Shown in pieces: positions 1-5,871 of a DNA stretch of 8,076 bases. The notes below the pieces were generated by a model that ran no database searches, had not been told where the DNA came from, and worked only from the letters and a program-made list of their open reading frames with translations. The position numbers and the translations under genes were made by a program. Positions within the stretch are counted from its first letter, which is position 1. Every line of letters begins with the position of its first letter. This DNA comes from an uncultured Peptococcaceae bacterium. GTDB taxonomy: Bacteria > Bacillota > Desulfotomaculia > Desulfotomaculales > Desulfocucumaceae. The DNA is taken from the NCBI GenBank assembly GCA_958417755.1, contig CATZDY010000119.1:1-8076 (forward strand). Direction: 5' to 3'.

Positions 1-918
1 AATGGAAACAAAGGCGTTGTAGCAAGAATTTTGCCCGAGGAAGACATGCCCTTCTTGCCTGATGGAACACCTGTTGAAATTGTATTAAATCCCTTAGGTG
101 TACCGTCAAGGATGAATATTGGTCAAGTATTGGAATCACATTTGGGTTGGGCAGCAAAAGCTTTTGGTTATCATGTGGCCACCCCGGTGTTTAATGGGGC
201 AACAGAAAAAGATATCCTTGACTCTTTAAAGGCTGCTGGCCTTCCTGAGAATGGAAAAATAACCTTGTATGATGGTAGGACCGGAGAGCCTTATGATAAT
301 CCCATTACTGTGGGTTATGTTTACATGTTGAAACTTGCCCACTTGGTAGATGATAAAATCCATGCTCGATCCACAGGTCCTTATTCTTTGGTTACCCAAC
401 AGCCTTTGGGTGGTAAGGCGCAATTTGGGGGCCAAAGATTTGGGGAAATGGAAGTTTGGGCTTTAGAAGCCTATGGGGCAGCTTATACATTACAAGAGAT
501 ATTGACAGTAAAATCCGATGACATTGTGGGACGTGTAAAAACCTATGAGGCTATTGTCAAAGGAGAAAATGTTCCTGAACCTGGTGTGCCAGAATCCTTT
601 AAGGTATTGATTAAAGAATTACAAAGCCTAGGGCTGGATATGAAAGTGCTTTCTGAAAATGAGCAAGAGATTGAAATCAAAGAATTAGAAGAAGATATCA
701 ATGAAACAGCCCGGGATTTAGGCCTGGATTTGCATGAGGATAGCGTGCCCAAAAGTGAGGATGATTATGAGCATGATGAAATAGAGGATGAGTCCATGGA
801 TGAAGATACTGTGGAAGAACTTGCCGAGGAATTAGAAGAAGAATTGTCAGAAGACATATCTGAGGATGACTTTCTGATAAAAGATTTTGATCCATTGCAT
901 GAAAAAGAAATTGGTTGA
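1..918 (+). CDS. rpoB: RNA polymerase beta subunit, C-terminal 305 residues (5' end outside window)
   Basis: This is the 3' part of the gene for the beta subunit, which with beta' forms the RNA polymerase active-site cleft. The frame is open from base 1 and ends at TGA 916-918. The first visible codons read NGNKGVVARILPEEDMPF, the conserved block whose lysine (visible residue 4) belongs to the family's active-centre lysines. It continues with PSRMNIGQVLE and then GGKAQFGGQRFGEMEVWALE (from about base 409), the C-terminal region that packs against beta' and anchors the clamp. The form resembles Bacillus/Clostridium RpoB. The rifampicin-binding region lies upstream and cannot be assessed. After the conserved core the last 88 codons (652-915) form an acidic tail with 41 Asp/Glu against 5 Lys/Arg, longer than the B. 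subtilis tail as I recall it. rpoC follows on the same strand, as in nearly all bacteria. The identity is certain; only the function of the tail is unknown. Confidence 0.99.
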   Translation, partial: NGNKGVVARILPEEDMPFLPDGTPVEIVLNPLGVPSRMNIGQVLESHLGWAAKAFGYHVATPVFNGATEKDILDSLKAAGLPENGKITLYDGRTGEPYDNPITVGYVYMLKLAHLVDDKIHARSTGPYSLVTQQPLGGKAQFGGQRFGEMEVWALEAYGAAYTLQEILTVKSDDIVGRVKTYEAIVKGENVPEPGVPESFKVLIKELQSLGLDMKVLSENEQEIEIKELEEDINETARDLGLDLHEDSVPKSEDDYEHDEIEDESMDEDTVEELAEELEEELSEDISEDDFLIKDFDPLHEKEIG

Positions 919-922
919 TGGT

Positions 923-928
923 AGGAGG
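923..928 (+). promoter_or_regulatory. Shine-Dalgarno sequence for alternative rpoC start TTG 939
   Basis: AGGAGG is a full six-base match to the 16S rRNA tail and lies just after the rpoB stop. The only start codon at suitable spacing is TTG 939-941, ten bases downstream and in frame with rpoC. It would add 18 residues to RpoC. It is a better Shine-Dalgarno match than the one in front of TTG 993, so it may be functional even though family alignment favours the later start. Confidence 0.5.
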
Positions 929-976
929 GCAAATCCTTTTGTCCAAACGCCCAAAGGAACGTTTTTTAAAAAGTCC

Positions 977-983
977 AAGGGAG
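977..983 (+). promoter_or_regulatory. Ribosome binding site for rpoC start TTG 993
   Basis: AAGGGAG lies nine bases upstream of TTG 993. It is only a partial anti-Shine-Dalgarno match, but its spacing is ideal. It serves the start that gives the family's usual N-terminus (Met-Leu-Asp followed by Asn-Asn-Phe-Asp). Confidence 0.6.
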
Positions 984-992
984 CGTGGTTGT

Positions 993-3900
993 TTGCTAGA
1001 TTTAAACAATTTTGATCGTATTCGTATAGGTCTTGCATCTCCGACACAAATACGGAAGTGGTCCAGTGGAGAAGTGAAAAAACCTGAAACCATCAATTAC
1101 CGAACGCTAAAACCAGAGCGGGACGGATTGTTTTGTGAAAGAATCTTTGGACCTCAACGGGATTGGGAATGCCATTGTGGTAAATACAAAAGGGTACGTT
1201 ACAAGGGCGTAATTTGCGATCGGTGTGGTGTTGAGGTAACCCGTTCAAAGGTACGCCGGGAACGTCTGGGGCATATTGAATTGGCAGCTCCCGTATCCCA
1301 TATATGGTACTTTAAGGGAATTCCAAGCCGTATGGGACTGTTATTGGATATGTCCCCCCGGGCTTTGGAAAAGGTATTGTATTTTGTATCCTATATTGTG
1401 ACAGATGCAGGCAATACTGGTCTTATCAAAAAACAATTGCTAACAGAAAGTGAATACCGTGAATATCGAGATAAATATGGTAGTGAATTTAAAGCTGGAA
1501 TGGGTGCTGAATCCATTAAACAGTTATTAGAAGAAATCGATTTAGATGAATTAGGTCGTGAGTTAAGACAAGAATTACATGAGGTAACTGGCCAGAGGAA
1601 AATTAGGGCTATTCGACGGCTGGAAGTTGTTGAAGCATTTCGTGCTTCTGGCAATAGTCCTGAATGGATGATTATGGATGTTGTTCCTGTCATTCCACCA
1701 GAGCTGCGTCCTATGGTGCAATTGGATGGAGGTCGATTTGCCACATCTGATTTGAATGATTTATACCGACGTGTGATTAATCGCAACAATCGGTTGAAGC
1801 GGTTGTTAGATTTGGGAGCGCCGGATATTATTGTACGCAATGAAAAACGAATGTTACAAGAAGCAGTGGATGCTTTGATTGACAACGGGCGTAGAGGCAG
1901 GCCTGTAACAGGTCCTGGTAATCGGCCTTTGAAATCCCTAAGCGATTTACTCAAAGGAAAACAAGGGCGTTTCCGTCAGAATTTATTGGGAAAACGGGTT
2001 GATTACTCTGGCCGTTCTGTTATTGTGGTTGGTCCAACTTTGCAGATGCATCAATGTGGATTGCCCAAGGAAATGGCTTTGGAATTATTTAAGCCTTTTG
2101 TCATGAAGCGTTTGGTAAATGATGGCCATGCCCATAATATTAAAAGTGCTAAGCGGATGGTAGAAAGAGTGCGGCCAGAAGTTTGGGATGTGCTGGAAGA
2201 TGTCATAAGCCAGCATCCAGTATTGCTGAATCGTGCCCCTACCTTGCACCGTTTGGGTATCCAAGCTTTTGAACCAGTATTGGTTGAAGGTCGTGCGATA
2301 CAAATCCATCCCATGGTATGTACTGCTTATAATGCGGATTTTGATGGGGACCAGATGGCTGTACACGTTCCTTTGTCAGCAGAAGCCCAAGCAGAGGCAA
2401 GGCTTTTGATGCTTTCTGCCCATAATATATTAAACCCTAAAGATGGCAAACCGGTGGCTGTTCCTACCCAGGATATGGTATTGGGTTGTTATTATCTGAC
2501 CATGGAAAAAGAAGGGGTCTTAGGGGAAGGTAAGATATTCAAAGATATGGACGAGGCTGTTATGGCCTATGAAAATGACCTTTTAAGCTTACATGCCAAG
2601 GTTAAGGTAAGATACCGGGGTGATTTGCTGGAAACCACAGTGGGCCGGTTAATTTTTAATGATGTCATTCCTGAAAAATTGGGTTATAAAAATTATGTGG
2701 CAGATAAAAAAGCTTTGGGTAGAATTGTGGATGAATGTTATAACGAGCTAGGCCTTTCAGCCACTGGTGCTTTACTAGATGGACTCAAAAAAGTGGGCTT
2801 TCATTATGCCAGTAAAGCAGGTGTAACCATTGCTTTGACAGATATTATAATTCCTCCACAGAAAAAAGGCATTCTAAATGCCACAGAATCTGAAGTGGAA
2901 AAAGTAGAGAATAATTATCGTAGAGGGCTTATTACTGAAGACGAGCGGTATCGAAAAGTGATTGATTTGTGGAATAACGCTACAGAATCGGTGACAGAAG
3001 CCTTGATGGAAACCTTGGACCGCTTTAATCCTGTCTATATGATGGCCAATTCAGGAGCTAGAGGGAATAAACAGCAAATAAGGCAGTTGGCTGGCATGAG
3101 GGGGTTAATGGCAGATCCTTCAGGACGAATCATTGACCTGCCAATTAAGGCCAATTTCCGAGAAGGTTTAACTGTTTTGGAGTATTTTATTTCTACCCAT
3201 GGAGCTCGAAAGGGACTAGCGGATACAGCACTGCGTACAGCTGATTCGGGATATCTTACACGCCGTTTGGTGGATGTGGCGCAGGATGTTATTGTACGGG
3301 AAATTGATTGTGGTACAGAAGATGGTATTGTAGTGGAAGAAATCAAGGATGGTTCTGAAGTCATTGAAAAATTGGTGGATAGAATTATTGGCCGCATGAC
3401 CTTAGAAGATGTTGTGGATCCCAATACTGGGGAAGTCATTGTGCCCAAAGGAAAGCTGATATCCAATGACAAAGCTTCCAATTATGAAGCAGATAGAATC
3501 ATTGAAGCTGGTATTAAAAAAGTAAAAATTCGTTCTGTGCTAACTTGTAAGAGTCGCTATGGGGTATGTCGTAATTGTTATGGCAAGAATTTAGCCACTG
3601 GTGGGGTGGTGGATATCGGGGAAGCAGTGGGAATTATTGCAGCCCAATCCATTGGTGAACCGGGTACCCAGCTTACCATGAGAACATTCCACACTGGAGG
3701 TGTGGCGGGAGATGATATTACACAAGGTTTGCCTAGGGTAGAAGAATTATTTGAGTCCCGCCGCCCCAAAGGGCAAGCAGTGATTGCTGAAAATGCAGGA
3801 ATTGTGGAAATTCGTGATGTAAAAGGCCGCCGGGAAATAGAAATTATATCAGATGATGGTGAACGGAATGTATACCAGATTCATTATGGTGCCCGGATAA

Positions 3901-4523
3901 AAGTCAGGGAAGGCAGTCGGGTGGAAGCTGGAGACGAGCTAACAGAAGGTTCAGTAAATCCTCATGATCTTCTCAAAATTAAAGGGATTCAAGGGGTGCA
4001 ATTATACCTTTTACAAGAAGTGCAAAGAGTGTATCGTTTGCAGGGTGTGGATATCAATGATAAACATATTGAAGTGATGATCCGCCAAATGCTGCGTAAA
4101 GTGAAAGTAGAAGATGCTGGAGACACCAATTTATTGCCAGGTAGCTTGGTAGATACCTTTGACTTAGAAGCAGAAAACAATCGTGTGTTGGCTGAAGGAG
4201 GAGAACCTGCGGAAGGCAAAGCTGTTTTATTGGGAATTACCAAAGCTTCTTTGGCTACGGATTCATTCTTGTCTGCAGCATCTTTCCAAGAAACCACCAG
4301 AGTGCTTACAGAAGCTGCTATCAAAGGAAAGATGGATCCATTGTTGGGGTTAAAGGAAAATGTAATCATTGGTAAACTGGTGCCCGCTGGTACAGGCATG
4401 AGCCGTTATAGAGATATAGAGCTGGTCAATGAAGATGATGTGGAATTGGAACTGGCTTTGGATGAAGTTTTGCCCCAAGAAGAGGGGTATTCTGCTATTA
4501 ATAAAGGTGCAGTGGGGGAATAA
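993..4523 (+). CDS. rpoC: RNA polymerase beta' subunit (complete)
   Basis: This is the beta' subunit, holding the catalytic magnesium ion of DNA-dependent RNA polymerase. From TTG 993 it is 1176 residues, near the B. subtilis size of about 1200. Visible in order are the zinc ribbon with Cys60, 62, 75 and 78; the QNLLGKRVDYSGRSVI block (from about 329); LLNRAPTLHRLGIQAF (from 411); NADFDGD with metal-binding Asp449, 451 and 453; the second zinc site with Cys773, 852, 859 and 862; and the bridge/trigger region AAQSIGEPGTQLTMRTFHTG (883-902) with Met896, Arg897 and His900 at the positions used in catalysis. The trigger loop shows no E. coli-type large insertion. TTG 993 was chosen because it yields the family N-terminus MLDLNNFDRIRIG. 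TTG 939, behind a strong AGGAGG, is in frame and would give 1194 residues. The frame is open back to TTG 915 and ATG 918, but those have no ribosome binding site. Identity is certain; the start is less so. Confidence 0.97.
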   Translation: MLDLNNFDRIRIGLASPTQIRKWSSGEVKKPETINYRTLKPERDGLFCERIFGPQRDWECHCGKYKRVRYKGVICDRCGVEVTRSKVRRERLGHIELAAPVSHIWYFKGIPSRMGLLLDMSPRALEKVLYFVSYIVTDAGNTGLIKKQLLTESEYREYRDKYGSEFKAGMGAESIKQLLEEIDLDELGRELRQELHEVTGQRKIRAIRRLEVVEAFRASGNSPEWMIMDVVPVIPPELRPMVQLDGGRFATSDLNDLYRRVINRNNRLKRLLDLGAPDIIVRNEKRMLQEAVDALIDNGRRGRPVTGPGNRPLKSLSDLLKGKQGRFRQNLLGKRVDYSGRSVIVVGPTLQMHQCGLPKEMALELFKPFVMKRLVNDGHAHNIKSAKRMVERVRPEVWDVLEDVISQHPVLLNRAPTLHRLGIQAFEPVLVEGRAIQIHPMVCTAYNADFDGDQMAVHVPLSAEAQAEARLLMLSAHNILNPKDGKPVAVPTQDMVLGCYYLTMEKEGVLGEGKIFKDMDEAVMAYENDLLSLHAKVKVRYRGDLLETTVGRLIFNDVIPEKLGYKNYVADKKALGRIVDECYNELGLSATGALLDGLKKVGFHYASKAGVTIALTDIIIPPQKKGILNATESEVEKVENNYRRGLITEDERYRKVIDLWNNATESVTEALMETLDRFNPVYMMANSGARGNKQQIRQLAGMRGLMADPSGRIIDLPIKANFREGLTVLEYFISTHGARKGLADTALRTADSGYLTRRLVDVAQDVIVREIDCGTEDGIVVEEIKDGSEVIEKLVDRIIGRMTLEDVVDPNTGEVIVPKGKLISNDKASNYEADRIIEAGIKKVKIRSVLTCKSRYGVCRNCYGKNLATGGVVDIGEAVGIIAAQSIGEPGTQLTMRTFHTGGVAGDDITQGLPRVEELFESRRPKGQAVIAENAGIVEIRDVKGRREIEIISDDGERNVYQIHYGARIKVREGSRVEAGDELTEGSVNPHDLLKIKGIQGVQLYLLQEVQRVYRLQGVDINDKHIEVMIRQMLRKVKVEDAGDTNLLPGSLVDTFDLEAENNRVLAEGGEPAEGKAVLLGITKASLATDSFLSAASFQETTRVLTEAAIKGKMDPLLGLKENVIIGKLVPAGTGMSRYRDIELVNEDDVELELALDEVLPQEEGYSAINKGAVGE

Positions 4524-4544
4524 AGAGGAAGTATATTTGTAATG

Positions 4545-4573
4545 TTGACAATTGGTGCTATTGGTGTTAATAT
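4545..4573 (+). promoter_or_regulatory. Candidate sigma-A promoter for the str operon (ybxF-rpsL-rpsG-fusA-tuf)
   Basis: A perfect -35 box TTGACA (4545-4550) is followed by a 17-base spacer and the -10 box TAATAT (4568-4573). TG at 4565-4566, one base before the -10 box, is an extended -10 element. Transcription would start near 4580, giving a leader of about 26 bases that already contains the ybxF Shine-Dalgarno sequence. It lies in the 82-base gap after rpoC. No terminator separates it from rpoC, so read-through from rpoBC probably adds to its output. This is predicted from sequence only. Confidence 0.62.
4551..4566 (+). repeat. Direct repeat of seven bases in the promoter spacer
   Basis: ATTGGTG occurs at 4551-4557 and again at 4560-4566, a nine-base period, filling most of the spacer between the -35 and -10 boxes. 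It could be a regulator half-site pair on one DNA face region, or a chance short repeat. The second copy overlaps the extended -10 TG. Confidence 0.4.
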
Positions 4574-4591
4574 ACAAAAGTGTGGCTTTAC

Positions 4592-4598
4592 GGAGGTG
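4592..4598 (+). promoter_or_regulatory. Ribosome binding site for ybxF
   Basis: GGAGGTG is a seven-base match to the 16S rRNA tail. Counting from the end of GGAGG it lies nine bases before ATG 4606. It fixes the start there rather than at the upstream in-frame TTG 4552, which lies inside the predicted promoter. Confidence 0.85.
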
Positions 4599-4605
4599 TC
4601 TCTTC

Positions 4606-4857
4606 ATGTCCTGTGAGCGGTTGACAAAGGCTTCAAAAAAAACCATTGGGTCAAAACAAACGCTAAAGGCCATTGAACAAGGACAGGCTCAAGTGGTATA
4701 TATTGCAAAAAATGCTGAACGTCATGTGGTAGAACCCATTGTTGAGAATTGTGTTGCCAAAGGCGTTGAGTTAATTGAAGTTGATACAATGTTATATTTA
4801 GGAAAAGCATGTGGCATAGAAGTAGGCTGTGCTTCAGCGGCAATCATTATGGATTAA
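4606..4857 (+). CDS. ybxF: L7Ae-family K-turn RNA-binding protein (YbxF / RplGB type)
   Basis: This 83-residue protein belongs to the L7Ae/L30e/S12e/Gadd45 family, the bacterial relatives of archaeal L7Ae that bind kink-turn RNA. B. subtilis YbxF (also called RplGB) is about 82 residues and sits at the same place between rpoC and rpsL. Diagnostic parts are GSKQT (15-19), at the position where family members contact the K-turn's sheared G-A pairs, the central strand VVYIAKNA (30-37), and the C-terminal block LGKACGIEVG (65-74) followed by a hydrophobic strand. There is no signal peptide or membrane segment, so it should act in the cytoplasm, probably on rRNA or structured RNA. Four cysteines (3, 49, 69, 75) are present. 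It is the first gene after the predicted promoter. The cellular role of this family in bacteria is not well settled, so a specific function is not assigned; family membership is secure. Confidence 0.93.
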   Translation: MSCERLTKASKKTIGSKQTLKAIEQGQAQVVYIAKNAERHVVEPIVENCVAKGVELIEVDTMLYLGKACGIEVGCASAAIIMD

Positions 4858-4877
4858 ACATGACAATTGAATTATGT

Positions 4878-4898
4878 GCTCCGGCTTATTGTCGGAGC
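4878..4898 (+). other. Stem-loop in the ybxF-rpsL gap (possible attenuator or processing site)
   Basis: GCTCCG (4878-4883) and CGGAGC (4893-4898) form a perfect six-base GC-rich stem around a nine-base loop; a G-U pair can extend it inward. Flanking AATTA (4870-4874) and TAATT could add an outer AT stem with bulges. The bases after the stem are AT-rich but contain no run of T, so it is a poor intrinsic terminator. It ends 28 bases before the rpsL Shine-Dalgarno sequence. It might tune the ratio of ybxF to the rest of the operon, protect or define an mRNA end, or bind a protein. Only the structure is supported. Confidence 0.55.
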
Positions 4899-4926
4899 TG
4901 AATTTAATTTATATATGTATTTCGGG

Positions 4927-4935
4927 AAGGAGGTG
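4927..4935 (+). promoter_or_regulatory. Ribosome binding site for rpsL
   Basis: AAGGAGGTG is a near-complete match to the 16S rRNA tail and ends, at AGG 4933, nine bases before ATG 4943. An ATG at 4939 is closer but out of frame and stops after five codons, so 4943 is the start. Confidence 0.9.
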
Positions 4936-4942
4936 TGCATGG

Positions 4943-5317
4943 ATGCCAACCATTAACCAACTTATTCGTAAAGGCAGGGAAGAAGGTATTAAGAAATCTT
5001 CCGCGCCAGCCTTGAAAGAATGTCCTCAAAAAAGAGGTGTTTGTACAAGGGTCTATACGACGACTCCCAAAAAACCCAATTCTGCATTGCGAAAAGTAGC
5101 TAGGGTCAGATTATCAAATAGTATTGAGGTAACTTCTTATATCCCTGGTATAGGGCATAATTTACAAGAGCACTCTGTGGTATTGGTCCGGGGAGGAAGG
5201 GTGAAGGATTTGCCTGGGGTAAGATATCATATTGTAAGAGGCGCTTTGGATTCAGCAGGTGTGCAGAACAGAAATCAAGGACGCTCAAAATATGGTGCCA
5301 AAAGACCTAAAAAATAA
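4943..5317 (+). CDS. rpsL: 30S ribosomal protein S12
   Basis: S12 lies at the decoding centre of the 30S subunit, monitors codon-anticodon pairing and is the site of streptomycin-resistance mutations. The protein has 124 residues, the same as E. coli S12 and shorter than the 138 of B. subtilis. The start MPTINQL sits behind a strong ribosome binding site; the frame is open further upstream but without conserved sequence. The loops that contact helices 18, 27 and 44 are intact: CPQKRGVCTRVYTTTPKKPN with Lys43 and Lys44 (counting Met as 1), and GGRVKDLPGVRYH with Lys88 and Asp89. None of the classic substitutions at these lysines is present, so the allele looks streptomycin-sensitive. Asp89 is the residue methylthiolated by RimO in some bacteria; whether that happens here cannot be read from this window. 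The C-terminus GRSKYGAKRPKK is typical and basic. It lies between ybxF and rpsG in the usual str order. Confidence 0.98.
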   Translation: MPTINQLIRKGREEGIKKSSAPALKECPQKRGVCTRVYTTTPKKPNSALRKVARVRLSNSIEVTSYIPGIGHNLQEHSVVLVRGGRVKDLPGVRYHIVRGALDSAGVQNRNQGRSKYGAKRPKK

Positions 5318-5372
5318 TATGAATATACTAGGATAAATATGGGAAAATATAGTTCCGTTTTAAGTATAAAGC

Positions 5373-5381
5373 AAAGGGGGG
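5373..5381 (+). promoter_or_regulatory. Ribosome binding site for rpsG
   Basis: The purine run AAAGGGGGG ends six bases before GTG 5388. An overlapping ATG (5386-5388) is in another frame, so the start is the GTG, which gives the family N-terminus MPRRG. Confidence 0.75.
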
Positions 5382-5387
5382 ATATAT

Positions 5388-5858
5388 GTGCCCAGAAGAG
5401 GTTCACGGTCAAGAATAGAAGTTATACCTGATCCTGTGTATAACAATAAAGTGATTTCTAAATTGATATGCCAGGTCATGTTGGATGGTAAAAAAGGTGT
5501 AGCAGAAAAAATTTGTTACGGCGCATTTGATATAATTCAAGAGAAAACAGGTAAAGATCCCATGGAAATTTTTGAACAAGCCATGAAAAATGTAATGCCT
5601 GTATTAGAAGTCAAGGCTCGTAGAGTTGGGGGGGCCAATTACCAAGTTCCTGTGGAAGTTCGCCATGATAGGCGTCAAACATTAGGGATTCGGTGGCTCA
5701 CAAATTATGCCAGAGCCAGAGGCGGTAAAAGTATGCGTGAGAAACTTGCTGCAGAAATTATGGATGCAGCGAACAATACAGGGGCTACTGTAAAGAAAAA
5801 AGAGGATACCCATAAAATGGCTGAGGCAAACAAAGCATTTGCGCACTATAGGTGGTAA
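5388..5858 (+). CDS. rpsG: 30S ribosomal protein S7
   Basis: S7 is a primary 16S rRNA-binding protein that nucleates assembly of the 30S head and lines the mRNA exit channel near the E site. The protein has 156 residues, the standard bacterial length. The start is GTG, giving MPRRGSRSR, the basic N-terminal arm. Visible family blocks are PDPVYN (14-19), the helix around DGKKGVAEKICYGAF (33-47), KARRVGGANYQVPVEV (76-91), QTLGIRWL and the C-terminal AFAHYRW. Residue 93 is His (VRHDRR), where I recall Pro as the more usual residue; this is a mild variation. In E. coli S7 represses its own operon, but I see no recognisable S7 site in the 70-base gap before this gene. The stop codon TAA is shared with the start of the fusA ribosome binding site, so translation of the two genes is probably coupled. 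Confidence 0.98.
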   Translation: MPRRGSRSRIEVIPDPVYNNKVISKLICQVMLDGKKGVAEKICYGAFDIIQEKTGKDPMEIFEQAMKNVMPVLEVKARRVGGANYQVPVEVRHDRRQTLGIRWLTNYARARGGKSMREKLAAEIMDAANNTGATVKKKEDTHKMAEANKAFAHYRW

Positions 5859-5863
5859 GGAGG
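5857..5863 (+). promoter_or_regulatory. fusA ribosome binding site overlapping the rpsG stop codon
   Basis: AAGGAGG uses the last two bases of the rpsG stop TAA (5856-5858) and lies eight bases before ATG 5872. A ribosome ending rpsG sits directly on this site, which favours re-initiation or coupling between S7 and EF-G synthesis. It also fixes the fusA start, although the frame is open upstream into rpsG. Confidence 0.9.
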
Positions 5864-5871
5864 CAGTCTTG

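Noticed and set aside
915..992. rpoC starting at TTG 915 or at ATG 918, overlapping the rpoB stop
   Set aside because: No Shine-Dalgarno sequence precedes either codon (upstream bases are gaaattggt-like); TTG 993 and TTG 939 are both better supported.
1391..1954. A 187-codon open frame on the minus strand within rpoC, and other minus-strand frames across rpoB, rpoC, fusA and rpsG
   Set aside because: They lie opposite highly conserved genes, have no recognisable domains or convincing ribosome binding sites, and are explained as reverse-strand shadows of the codon usage.
4889..4917. Second promoter before rpsL (TTGTCG, 17 bases, TATATG)
   Set aside because: Only four of six matches in each box, in an AT-rich context where such matches are common, and the -35 overlaps the hairpin stem.
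4874..4942. Longer S12 start at ATG 4874
   Set aside because: It would run through the GC hairpin, has no ribosome binding site and adds residues unrelated to S12; ATG 4943 follows a near-perfect site.
5066..5224. Streptomycin-resistance allele in rpsL
   Set aside because: Lys43, Lys44 and Lys88 (Met as 1) are the normal residues.
5324..5370. Inverted repeats in the rpsL-rpsG gap (TATACT with AGTATA, and GGAA with TTCC)
   Set aside because: The stems are only four to six AT-rich or short pairs, one with a loop above 30 bases; they are expected by chance in this composition and do not resemble a known S7 site.
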